From: an uncultured Paraprevotella sp.
GTDB lineage: Bacteria; Bacteroidota; Bacteroidia; Bacteroidales; Bacteroidaceae
NCBI GenBank assembly: GCA_944320765.1
Contig: CALUIS010000004.1
Coordinates: 1-64,000 of the forward strand
DNA: 64,000 bases
Direction: 5' to 3'
Shown: positions 8,964 through 17,323 of the stretch, in pieces
How the letters are laid out: every line of letters begins with the position of its first letter
How positions within the stretch are numbered: position 1 is the stretch's first letter
Program-made: the position numbers and the translations under genes
The notes under the pieces: model-generated
Told to the model about the DNA's origin: nothing
The model's input: only the letters and a program-made list of their open reading frames with translations
Databases searched by the model: none

Positions 8964-10004
8964 TCAGCGTGTGAGCTGCAGGCCGTAGTATTCGGACACG
9001 CTGCGCATCTGGCCGTTCATGTCGGCCATGACGGCGATGCCTTCCATGGCCGTGCCGTCGGTGAACGTGGAGTCGGCCTGGAACGTCAGTGTCTCCTTTC
9101 CTCCTTCGGAGATGGAGAAGAGGCTGCCGTAGTGCAGGGTGCGGGTTTCGCCCGGGCGCACTTCATGTGTGCCGGTGGTCCCATGCTGGTAGATGCGGTA
9201 GGTGGTGCCGCCGCGTTCAAGGAAGCCGATGAACGTGCCGGTGGCGAAGCTGAACCGCTGTCCGTCCGCATCGGCCTTCAGCGTGATGTCTTCGTAGTTC
9301 CTGTCCAGGCCGGAGAGGCTGACGGTGCCGTCGGCGGCGTTGTGCGTGAGTGTCACTTGGGCGGTCTGCTCCTGCCCGCTGTTCGTCGTGTAGGACGCTT
9401 CCCAGCTTCCCATGAGGTCGTCCACGGAATACTGCAGGAGCGACACGTGGAAGTCCTTGCCCATCGTGGGGCAGGAGAGGCTGATGTCCGCCTTGCGCGG
9501 TGCGCCGCTGAGGTTGCGCTCCACGGCGAGGCGGAGCGTCTGCCCGTCGCGGGTGCAGGTCACCCACGCGGCCGAGGGTATGGCCTCGTAGTCGAAGGCT
9601 GCGGGGACGGCGAGGTTGAGGGTGGCGGTCGAGTCGCCCGTGTGCTGCACGGAGTCGCTTTCGAGGCGGAAGTAGCCGCCGCTCTGGCTCACGGGGATCT
9701 GGCGGGACACGCCGCCGGACGCGAGCGTCAGGCTCGTGTGGCGGCTCTCGATGGAGATGTTGTCCGTGACGTTGACGATGATGCTGTCGCCGCTGCGCGA
9801 CACGGTGCACCATCCGTCGGCCGCCGTGGCGGTGCAGGAGGGGTCGGAGACGAGCACGTACCCCCGCGAGGCGGGGGCGTCGAAGTTGAGGCGGGCCTCG
9901 AGGATGCCGAAGGCGGCCTCCTGCGCGTCGTCGTCGCAGCCGGCTCCCAGGAAGCCGGCCGCCAACGCGCAGAGTATGATGCGGGTTCTTTTCATCTTTT
10001 TCAT
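8964..10004 (-). CDS. BACON-domain lipoprotein
   Basis: A 346-residue lipoprotein: a basic hydrophobic leader ends in the lipobox GAGC, so the mature protein starts CDDDAQEAAF. Residues about 35-110 (ending VSRQIPVSQSGG) fit a BACON domain, with a second similar repeat at about 110-195; the rest is a beta-rich domain of unknown function (GSWEASYTTNSG onward). BACON domains are thought to bind carbohydrate or mucin, but this is unproven for most members. The start is fixed by a 4-base ATGA overlap with the upstream DUF4302 gene. It is the last gene of the SusCD-metallohydrolase operon, implying an outer-membrane accessory role. Confidence 0.75.
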   Translation of the reverse strand: MKKMKRTRIILCALAAGFLGAGCDDDAQEAAFGILEARLNFDAPASRGYVLVSDPSCTATAADGWCTVSRSGDSIIVNVTDNISIESRHTSLTLASGGVSRQIPVSQSGGYFRLESDSVQHTGDSTATLNLAVPAAFDYEAIPSAAWVTCTRDGQTLRLAVERNLSGAPRKADISLSCPTMGKDFHVSLLQYSVDDLMGSWEASYTTNSGQEQTAQVTLTHNAADGTVSLSGLDRNYEDITLKADADGQRFSFATGTFIGFLERGGTTYRIYQHGTTGTHEVRPGETRTLHYGSLFSISEGGKETLTFQADSTFTDGTAMEGIAVMADMNGQMRSVSEYYGLQLTR

Positions 10005-11380
10005 TCTTCTGTATCTTCTTCTACGATTTGTCTGAGTTTGATTTCACTGAAGGTGCCCAAGGCGCCCAATTGGTTCGAGGTGCGTTCCGGGCCGTCGAAG
10101 GCGAGGAACACGAAGCCGTTGAAGTCGGAGCCGGACATGCGCCCGTTGTCGGCAAACTCCAGCACGCGCGGTTCCATCTGGCTGGTGTAGCTGACGATGC
10201 CGGCGTTGTTGGCCAGGTAGACCGTGCCGTCGAACTCGTTCCACGGGCAGAGGTGGACGTAGGCGTTCACCTGCTTGTTGTCGGTGGTGATGAGCGTGAC
10301 GCGGTCCAGGAACTGGGTGCGGAACTCTATCATGCCCGTCGTGGGGTTGTAGATGGCTTTCACTTCATAGCTCATGTTCAGGGCCGTGAAGTGGGTCAGG
10401 AGCGTGTCGGTGTCTTCCACGCGGGTGAAAGTGACGGCCTCGGTGGTGTCGTTCATGCCGAAGTCGCAGTTGTAGGATGCCTCCCACTCATGTTCGGTGT
10501 AGAACTCGATGGGCAAGTAATCCGCCGGACGCTCGTATTTCAGGCGGACGTTGGCGTCGGCCGTGCTGGTGAACGTCTTGGTGGCGTTGTCCCACGTGAA
10601 CTCGTCGCACGTCACGCCGTTCACCACCGTGGGCTCGAAGAAGCGGATGCCGCGGTCGGTGTAGATGAACGACACGCGCTGCTGCGTGCGTTCGCCTTCG
10701 CTGTCCGTCTCGGTGAAGGTGATGACGTTCTGCTGCGAGAAGACCGAGGGGGCGAAGGTCTGCGTGCCGTTGTAGCCCACCAGCGTGCCGTACTCGCCGC
10801 TCTCGTCATACACCTGCACGCATCCTGCGATGTAGCTGTCCCAGTCGGTGTCGGCGGGCAGGCGGGTGAGGTGCATCACCGTGCCGTACTTCTTGCCGCG
10901 GAGCGTGATGTCGTCCTGCGTGGCGGCGGTGATGACGAACTCATAGTCGCCCTCGAAACCGTCCACGTCCAGCCCCCCGCGCGGCTCGCAATAGTAGTGG
11001 AGCAGCACGTTGTAGGTGTCGAACGAGAGCACGGGGCCTTGGTCGGCGTTGATGCTGTAGGTGGAGGCCACGCGGGTGCCGGCCGGGGTTTCCGTGCGGT
11101 CGTTGAAGCCCTGCACGGTCTGGTCGGACATCATGGTGACGTTCTCGCCCTCGAACTGCATGAGCAGCACGGTGCCGCCCATGTCGTGCGTTTCCCCGCC
11201 GGGGTAGTAATCCAGTTTCCAGCCGTTCTCCGCGCCGGTGAGCAGTTCCGTGTATTTCGCCACGGAAGCCGCGGTACGGTTGGCCGAGGTGTCCTCGAAG
11301 AGGTCTTCTTCGCTGAAGAGGCAGGACTGCAGGCCCAGTGCCGCCAGGAAGAGCAAACCGGTTATGCCGTATTTTCTCAT
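10001..11380 (-). CDS. DUF4302-type lipoprotein
   Basis: A 459-residue lipoprotein with signal sequence MRKYGITGLLFLAALGLQSC and lipobox LQSC. The region SVAKYTELLTGAENGWKLDYYPGGET is characteristic of DUF4302, a Bacteroidetes family found beside SusCD pairs and HExxH lipoproteins. No catalytic motif is recognised. It lies 13 bases after the metallohydrolase gene and overlaps the BACON gene by 4 bases, so all are translated from one message. It probably sits on the outer membrane as part of the import complex; the ligand is unknown. Confidence 0.78.
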   Translation of the reverse strand: MRKYGITGLLFLAALGLQSCLFSEEDLFEDTSANRTAASVAKYTELLTGAENGWKLDYYPGGETHDMGGTVLLMQFEGENVTMMSDQTVQGFNDRTETPAGTRVASTYSINADQGPVLSFDTYNVLLHYYCEPRGGLDVDGFEGDYEFVITAATQDDITLRGKKYGTVMHLTRLPADTDWDSYIAGCVQVYDESGEYGTLVGYNGTQTFAPSVFSQQNVITFTETDSEGERTQQRVSFIYTDRGIRFFEPTVVNGVTCDEFTWDNATKTFTSTADANVRLKYERPADYLPIEFYTEHEWEASYNCDFGMNDTTEAVTFTRVEDTDTLLTHFTALNMSYEVKAIYNPTTGMIEFRTQFLDRVTLITTDNKQVNAYVHLCPWNEFDGTVYLANNAGIVSYTSQMEPRVLEFADNGRMSGSDFNGFVFLAFDGPERTSNQLGALGTFSEIKLRQIVEEDTEE

Positions 11381-11393
11381 TGTCGTTTACTGT

Positions 11394-12275
11394 TTAAAGG
11401 TTATCCAAATCCAAGTCTTTGATTTCCGCGCTCCGCCGCAGCACGACGTCGCGCAGGTGGTCGATGTCTATCTGCCAGGAGTCCTGCAGGTAGGTGCGCA
11501 CCATCTCCAGCTTCTGGGTGATCAGGCCGGCCCCTTTCTCGCCCGCGTCTTCCAGCAGGCTGTCCCAGTAGGCCTGGTCGTTGGTGATGTAGGTGGAGAT
11601 GATTTCGGCCAGGTCCTCGTCCGGCTGGTCCATGGCGTAGGGCGTGACGAATCCCAGGCGGTGGGCCGTGGTGTCGGCCTGCTCGGACCATTGCGCGCCC
11701 ACGTAGTCCGACTCCGTGATGGTCTGGAAGTCGGTGCTGTAGGGGCGTGTCTGGTGCAGGATGTGCGAGAACTCGTGGTGCATCGTGTGGAAGTAGAACT
11801 CGTTGAGCGCGTCGATGTTGTCGATGTAGCGGTCCAGGTCGTTCACGTTGTAGAGGATGATCTTCAGTCCGCCTTCGGCCGTGCCGAGCATGCTGGTCTG
11901 CGTGTCGGCGTCCCATGCGGCCGAGCCGACCAGCAGGATCTGCTTGGGCACGTAGGTGCGCATGAAGTCGATGCCGGCCACCTCGTCGTAGGCTTCCAGC
12001 CACACGTACTTGATGATTTGCGCCAGTTTCTCGGACTGCTCCATGCGGGCCGGCACGAGGTCGTAGCTCATGTCGCTCTCGATGTCCTCCCACTTGTATT
12101 TCACTTCGATGTTGTAGGGGTTGACGTAGTTCTTCAGCAGCCACCGGTCGAACTCGTTGCGTTCGGGGGCCGAAGTGTCGAATATGCTGCCGTCGTCTAT
12201 CTCATCTTTGTTGCAGGACGGAAGGGCGAGTGCCAGTCCGGCCAGCAGGATGATGAAACCGATATATTTCTTCAT
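11394..12275 (-). CDS. Substrate import-associated zinc metallohydrolase lipoprotein
   Basis: A 293-residue lipoprotein with signal peptide and lipobox ALPSC. The zincin motif is HEFSH (H167, E168, H171) in the context FHTMHHEFSHILHQ; E200-range residues such as the E of TESDYVG could supply further ligands, but that is a guess. This matches a known Bacteroidetes family of HExxH lipoproteins encoded immediately after SusC/SusD genes, proposed to cut the ligand captured by the transporter. Neighbours fit that family exactly: SusC and SusD upstream, DUF4302 downstream. Whether it is a peptidase has not been shown for the family as far as I know. Confidence 0.85.
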   Translation of the reverse strand: MKKYIGFIILLAGLALALPSCNKDEIDDGSIFDTSAPERNEFDRWLLKNYVNPYNIEVKYKWEDIESDMSYDLVPARMEQSEKLAQIIKYVWLEAYDEVAGIDFMRTYVPKQILLVGSAAWDADTQTSMLGTAEGGLKIILYNVNDLDRYIDNIDALNEFYFHTMHHEFSHILHQTRPYSTDFQTITESDYVGAQWSEQADTTAHRLGFVTPYAMDQPDEDLAEIISTYITNDQAYWDSLLEDAGEKGAGLITQKLEMVRTYLQDSWQIDIDHLRDVVLRRSAEIKDLDLDNL

Positions 12276-12306
12276 TGTCTTTCTTCGTTTAATGGGTTCG
12301 CGGGAA

Positions 12307-13872
12307 TCAGTTGTTTCTCGGGTTCGCGGGCAGGCCGGCCTGGATGACGTCGTTCGGCAGCTGGACGGCCCGGCGCGGGTCGTCGGGCAGCATCGTGTCG
12401 GTCACGGTGATGATGCGGTTGTCCACCGTGCGGCGGTACACCGTGATGCCGTAGCGCTTGATGTCGCCCCAGCGGAGTCCCTCGTGCAGCGTCGTGATGC
12501 GGCGGGCGTGGAGGATGAAGTGGAGCATGTTCTCCTGCGTGCCTTCCTCGACGGCGAAGTCGGGATGCAGCTCCTTCTTCACGGTCGGCTCCTCGGGCGT
12601 GTAGTATTCGATGGGGCCGTAGAAGTCGTTCACGGCTTCCGTCGTGAGCTGCACGTCGGAGGTGGTGAAGGCGTTCTGCCAGGCCTGCATGTCGGCCAGG
12701 GCGCGGGCGTAGTCCTTCTTCATCGTGTAGGCCTCGGCCCGCACGAGCAGCGTCTCGTCGGTGTTGAAGGCCGACTGCACGATGTTGTAGTAGCCCGTCC
12801 CGGCGGCGGGGTCCACCACCTCGAAGTAGAACATGGGATACTTGCGGAACATCACCTTCGGCACGGACGTGTAGTTGGCCGCCTGCATCCGGAGCGTGGT
12901 GTTGCACGGACCCCATACGCCGGTGGACAGGCACGTCTCGTTGTTGGCGATGGTGACGTTGTGCGTGTAGCGGCAGGTCACCGTCAGCGGGCCGTTGTAG
13001 AGTCCCCACCATGAGCGGGAGGTCACGAGCAGCAGGTTGGCCGGCTCGGCCGCGTCGATATAGGCGTTGGGCTGCAGGTCGTCGTTCAGCGAGAGTTTGC
13101 CGATGGCGTCCCAGTCGCGCAGCACGAGTGAGGGGTCTTCGCCCAGCACCACGTTGGCGCATTCGATGGCCTTGTCGTACTTGCCGTAGTAGAGGTAGAA
13201 CCGTGCGGCGAAGGCGTAGGCCGCCTTGCGGTTGAAGTGGTATTTGGGCACGTCGTAGTTGTTGTCGTCGATGAGCGGCAGGCCTTCTTCTAGGTCGGCG
13301 GCGATGCGCTCGTACGTCTTGCCGATGGTCTCGCGGTCATATTGCGGGCGTACGGTGGTCTCCGGCTCCGTGGAGTAGGGGATGCCCATGTCGGTGTTCT
13401 TCCCGCTTTCCGTCCATGCGTTGCAGAACACGTAGCTCAGCATGAAGTGGCCGTAGGCGCGGCAGAGGAGTGCTTCGCCGCGCTGGGCCTGCAGGTTCTC
13501 GCCGCCTCCCAGCCGCTCGATGGCTTGCAGGGCTTGGTTGGCGGAGGCCACGGCCGAGTAGCAAGAGTTCCACAGCGTCAGGGGGCTGTCGTCGCCGGTC
13601 TCGCGGGTATCCTTCCACAGGTAGATTTCCTCGCTCAGCCGGTCGTACATCTGGTACCGGTCGCTGTTGTCGTCCGTGTTGTCCGAGTAGTATTCGGTAA
13701 TCAGGTTCCAGTTGGCCGTCGGGTAGGCCGACACCAGTATCTTGGTGATCTTTTCCGGCGTGTCCAGGTCCGTGCGGTTGTCGGGCAGGGTGTCGAGGAA
13801 GTCGTCGCAGGAAGACATCGAAAGCGACAGTGCGGCCAGCGCGGCCGCTGCATATTTGATTTTCATTGTCAT
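12307..13872 (-). CDS. SusD/RagB-family nutrient-binding lipoprotein
   Basis: A 521-residue surface lipoprotein that would cap the SusC channel encoded just upstream and bind its substrate. The leader ends in the lipobox SMSSC, followed by DDFLDTLPDNRTDLD, the usual SusD N-terminus. The helical TPR-like body contains LLCRAYGHFMLSYVFCNAW and AYAFAARFYLYYGKYDKAI, and the C-terminus has the family ending with RRAVQLPNDVIQAG. Two adjacent start codons exist (13872 and 13866). It is 22 bases from the SusC gene. The associated HExxH lipoprotein suggests a peptide or protein ligand rather than a plain glycan, but that is inference. Confidence 0.92.
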   Translation of the reverse strand: MTMKIKYAAAALAALSLSMSSCDDFLDTLPDNRTDLDTPEKITKILVSAYPTANWNLITEYYSDNTDDNSDRYQMYDRLSEEIYLWKDTRETGDDSPLTLWNSCYSAVASANQALQAIERLGGGENLQAQRGEALLCRAYGHFMLSYVFCNAWTESGKNTDMGIPYSTEPETTVRPQYDRETIGKTYERIAADLEEGLPLIDDNNYDVPKYHFNRKAAYAFAARFYLYYGKYDKAIECANVVLGEDPSLVLRDWDAIGKLSLNDDLQPNAYIDAAEPANLLLVTSRSWWGLYNGPLTVTCRYTHNVTIANNETCLSTGVWGPCNTTLRMQAANYTSVPKVMFRKYPMFYFEVVDPAAGTGYYNIVQSAFNTDETLLVRAEAYTMKKDYARALADMQAWQNAFTTSDVQLTTEAVNDFYGPIEYYTPEEPTVKKELHPDFAVEEGTQENMLHFILHARRITTLHEGLRWGDIKRYGITVYRRTVDNRIITVTDTMLPDDPRRAVQLPNDVIQAGLPANPRNN

Positions 13873-13894
13873 TCTGTTTGTTTTTTCTATAGGG

Positions 13895-16800
13895 TTAGAT
13901 GCCGAGTCTCAGCGTCAGGGTGAACTGGCGGGGTACGGGCGAGGCCACACCGCCGGCGTTGATGAATTCCGGGTCTTGCCCGTTGAGCTTCTTGTCCGCG
14001 TAAAGCAGGCAGAGGTTGGTGGCCTGCAGCTTGAGCGAGAGGCTGGAGAGCTTCAGCGGCGAGATGAGCTTCTTGGGGAAGTCATACGAGCAGGAAATCT
14101 CCTTGAGGCGGACGAATCCGCCCTTGGCCACGCGCTCGGTGGAGTAGTTGTAGGCGTTGTAGGCGTACTGCAGGTTGGTGTCCTCGTAGTACTGCCGGTA
14201 GCTCAGGATGGCCGGGATGTTGGTGCGGTGTTCGTCGCCGGGCAGTGTCCAGCGGTTCTTGAACTCGCGCGTGGTGGCCGTCAGGTCGGTGTAGCGTGCG
14301 CTGAACACGGGGTCGAGGCGCACCACGTTGCCGCCGGAGAAGGTGAAGAACACGTTCAGGCGGAATCCTTTGTAGGTCAATGTGTTGCCCAAGCTTCCAG
14401 AGATGGTCGGGTCGGTGGAGCCTTCATACTTCAGCCAAGAGAAGTCATCGCTGTATTGGAAGCTGATGTCCGTGCTGGTGATTTCCCCGTTCTCGTTGTA
14501 GAACGTGGGGATACCGTTCTCGTCCAGTCCGGCGAACGGGATGGAGAAGAGCGAGCGCGAGGGATAACCCGGCATGGTGAATCCCGTGCCGCTCACGTAG
14601 TCCATCAGCGTGACGGTGGCATCCAGCTCCGTGACCTCGTTCTTGTAGGTGGAGAAGATGAAGTCCGTGTTCCAGGAGAAGTTCTTGTTGGCGATGTTGA
14701 GCGAGGAGACGCTCAGCTCGAACCCGTGCGACTTCATGGAGGCCACGTTGGCCAGCTTGCGGGTCTCTCCGCCCACGCCCTGGGTGTTGATGTAGCCGAT
14801 GAGGTCGAAGTTGTTGCGCGTGTACCAGTCCATGGTCACGTTGATGCGGTTGTTGATGAACCCGAGGTCGAGCCCGAGGTTCAGCTCATGCTTCTTCTCG
14901 TAGGTCAGCTCGCTGTTCTCCAGCTGGTAGAGCGTCAGTCCGCTTTCCTGCACGGAGGTGAAGGGGCGGAAGGGGTTGTAGCTGGAGATGATGGCGTTGG
15001 AGTTGGTCACTCCGGCCGGCCCGCGGTCGCCCGTCAGGGAGTAGGACACCTTGAAGGCGGCGTGGGAGACGGCTTTCTTCAGCGGCTGGAAGAACTGTTC
15101 CTCGTCCAGGTTCCAGCGTCCGGAGATGTTCCACGTGGGCAGCCAGCGGGCGTTGCGGCTCTTGCCGAGGCGGTTGGTGCCTTCGTAGCGGATGGTCCCG
15201 TTGACGGAGTAGCGCGACTGGTAGGCGTAGTTGGCGTTCATGAAGAAGGCCGCGCTGCGCAGGCGGCTGTTGCCGAGCGAGTAGTAGTCCGAGCCTTGCT
15301 CGATGGCCTGCTTGAGGAACTGGTAGATGTAGAACGGCGTCTCGCCCATGCCGTACTGCATGCCCCAGCCGTTGAAGTAGGACTGGTGGTAGTCGGTGGA
15401 GTTGGTCTCCATGCCGGCGTAGACGTTGGTCAGATGGTCCTCGCCCCAGAGGCGGTTCCACGAGGCCGAGGCACGGAAGTCGAAGCCGCGCGTGCGGTAG
15501 TCCGTGCGGCGGTAGATGCCGCCTTCGGGCAGGATGGTGATGGGCAGGGCGTACGGGTCGTCCGGGTCGCTGTAGAGCTTGTCGTTCTCGTCCCGGATGA
15601 TGGAGTTGCCCATGGCGCGGTAGGCGTTGGCCTGGTTGGAGCTTTCGTTGATGAAGTGCTCGTTGGAGGACATGTAGTATTTCAACGCTCCCAGTGCGCT
15701 GAACTCCAGCTCGTTGAGCGGTTTCCACTTCAGCTCGCCCTGGAACTTGAGGTCCACGATGTTCAGCTCCATGTAGTTGTTGTCCAGTTCGTGGAAGATG
15801 TTGAAGTCTGCGTAGTTGCGCGTGTAGTATTCGTTCGGGTCAAGCGTGCGCGACGTGTTGAGGGCGAACGAATAGGGGTTGATGTCGAACTCGCGGCTCA
15901 CCTCTCCCGTGGAGATGTCGATGCTCTGCGCGGCCGTGCCGGGGGCACGTTGCTTGCGGTAGGAGGCGTTGGAGAGGAGGTTGAGCGAGAGGTGCTTGCT
16001 GAGGTTGAACGTGGTGTTCAGGTTGGCCGTGTAGCGGTTCACGCGGCTCTGCTTGTACCATCCCGGGTCTTTCATGACGCTCAGCGAGGCGTAGTAGGAA
16101 GCCTTGTCGGTGCCGGCGGTCATGCTGACGGAGTGGTTCTGCATCACGCCGAGGCTGAAAAGCTCGTCGAACCAGTCGGTGTTGCGGGTTTCGGCGGCCT
16201 GCAGGTAGGCGTTTCGCGCTTCCGGCGTGTTGGCCAGCCCGAACTGCCCCGTGTTGGGGTCGTAAGTGTTGATCAGGTGCCACATCTTGCCGTAGACGCC
16301 GCTGTTGGAGGCGTTGTAGACGCCGTTGTTGCCCGTGCCGGAGAGGTTGAGCCATCCTTTTTCGGCCATTTCCTTGTAGATGCCCATCTGGTCCTGCGAG
16401 TTCATGATGTTGAAGTTGTTGTACGAAGGCTTCATGCGCATGGTGAACTCGCCCGTGTAGTTGATGCGGCTCTGTCCGGCCTTTCCTTTCTTGGTGGTGA
16501 CCACGATGACGCCGGCCATGGCCCGTGCGCCGTAGATGGAGGTGGCCGAGCCGTCCTTCAGGATTTGGAAGCTCTCGATGTCGTCGGCGTTCAGTCCGGC
16601 GATGGAGGAGCTGATGAGGGTCTCCACGTCACCCGTGGCGAGGGCGTCGGCACTCACGTCGACGGCATCCTCCATGATGACACCGTCCACCACCCACAGT
16701 GGCTTGCTGCTGCCGAAGATGGAGGTGGCACCGCGCACGCGGATCTTGGGTGCCGTGCCGAAGGTGCCGCTCACGTTCTGTACCGACACGCCGGCGGCGC

Positions 16801-17233
16801 GTCCTTCGAGGGAGCGGCTGATGTCCGCCATACCGTCTATTTTCATCTTGTCGGCGTCAATCTGCACGGTGGCGCCGGAGAAGAGCCGCTTGTCCATCTT
16901 CTGCATACCGGTGACGACCACTTCCTTCAGGTCGTGGCTTTCGGGCTGCAGGGTGACGTTGATGCCCGTCCCGATGGCCACGGTCTGCTTGACGAACCCG
17001 ATGTAGGAGATTTCGAGCCGCTTGGCACTTGCGGGGATGTCCTTGATGGTGAATTTGCCGTCCAGGTCGGCTGTCGCACCGAGGGTGGTGCCTTGCACCC
17101 TTACGCTGGCCCCGATGAGTGGCAGGCCGTCCTCTCCGGAATAGACCGTACCCGAGGCTTGCCGTGTCTGCGCCCAGACTGTTTGCAAGGCCGTGCAGAT
17201 GAGCAGGCCGAGCATGAGTATCCGTTGTTTCAT
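13895..17233 (-). CDS. SusC/RagA-family TonB-dependent outer-membrane transporter
   Basis: A 1112-residue TonB-linked transporter. After the signal peptide (MKQRILMLGLLICTALQTVW, cleaved near AQ), residues about 25-105 form the carboxypeptidase-regulatory-like domain (ASGTVYSGEDGLPLIGASVR, DGKFTIKDIP). A plug follows at about 115-240, containing LWVVDGVIMED and SIYGARAMAGVIVVTTKKGK, and then the beta barrel. RAMAGVIVV departs from the more usual SRGANGVILV of glycan transporters. It is the first gene of the leftward SusC-SusD-metallohydrolase-DUF4302-BACON operon; a terminator-like hairpin separates it from the 1258-residue gene upstream. Confidence 0.93.
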   Translation of the reverse strand: MKQRILMLGLLICTALQTVWAQTRQASGTVYSGEDGLPLIGASVRVQGTTLGATADLDGKFTIKDIPASAKRLEISYIGFVKQTVAIGTGINVTLQPESHDLKEVVVTGMQKMDKRLFSGATVQIDADKMKIDGMADISRSLEGRAAGVSVQNVSGTFGTAPKIRVRGATSIFGSSKPLWVVDGVIMEDAVDVSADALATGDVETLISSSIAGLNADDIESFQILKDGSATSIYGARAMAGVIVVTTKKGKAGQSRINYTGEFTMRMKPSYNNFNIMNSQDQMGIYKEMAEKGWLNLSGTGNNGVYNASNSGVYGKMWHLINTYDPNTGQFGLANTPEARNAYLQAAETRNTDWFDELFSLGVMQNHSVSMTAGTDKASYYASLSVMKDPGWYKQSRVNRYTANLNTTFNLSKHLSLNLLSNASYRKQRAPGTAAQSIDISTGEVSREFDINPYSFALNTSRTLDPNEYYTRNYADFNIFHELDNNYMELNIVDLKFQGELKWKPLNELEFSALGALKYYMSSNEHFINESSNQANAYRAMGNSIIRDENDKLYSDPDDPYALPITILPEGGIYRRTDYRTRGFDFRASASWNRLWGEDHLTNVYAGMETNSTDYHQSYFNGWGMQYGMGETPFYIYQFLKQAIEQGSDYYSLGNSRLRSAAFFMNANYAYQSRYSVNGTIRYEGTNRLGKSRNARWLPTWNISGRWNLDEEQFFQPLKKAVSHAAFKVSYSLTGDRGPAGVTNSNAIISSYNPFRPFTSVQESGLTLYQLENSELTYEKKHELNLGLDLGFINNRINVTMDWYTRNNFDLIGYINTQGVGGETRKLANVASMKSHGFELSVSSLNIANKNFSWNTDFIFSTYKNEVTELDATVTLMDYVSGTGFTMPGYPSRSLFSIPFAGLDENGIPTFYNENGEITSTDISFQYSDDFSWLKYEGSTDPTISGSLGNTLTYKGFRLNVFFTFSGGNVVRLDPVFSARYTDLTATTREFKNRWTLPGDEHRTNIPAILSYRQYYEDTNLQYAYNAYNYSTERVAKGGFVRLKEISCSYDFPKKLISPLKLSSLSLKLQATNLCLLYADKKLNGQDPEFINAGGVASPVPRQFTLTLRLGI

Positions 17234-17258
17234 ATATTATATGTTGATTGGGTTTGAT

Positions 17259-17313
17259 GAAAAAGAGCGTCACGCCGCGCCGCCAGTTCGCGGGGGCATG
17301 ACACTCTCTTTGA
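17259..17313 (-). terminator. Terminator-like hairpin ahead of the SusC operon
   Basis: Read leftward, AAAGAGAGTGTCATGCC pairs with GGCGTGACGCTCTTT with two mismatched positions, followed by further T residues. It lies between the stop of the 1258-residue gene and the SusC start, so it could end the first transcript or reduce read-through into the SusC operon. Confidence 0.6.
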
Positions 17314-17323
17314 AGTTCTTGTC

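Noticed and set aside
13742..17257. A 1171-codon open frame antisense to the SusC gene
   Set aside because: Valine- and glycine-rich shadow translation with no domain pattern; the minus strand encodes a full SusC protein. Similar long shadows over the GH36 and GH2 genes were rejected for the same reason.
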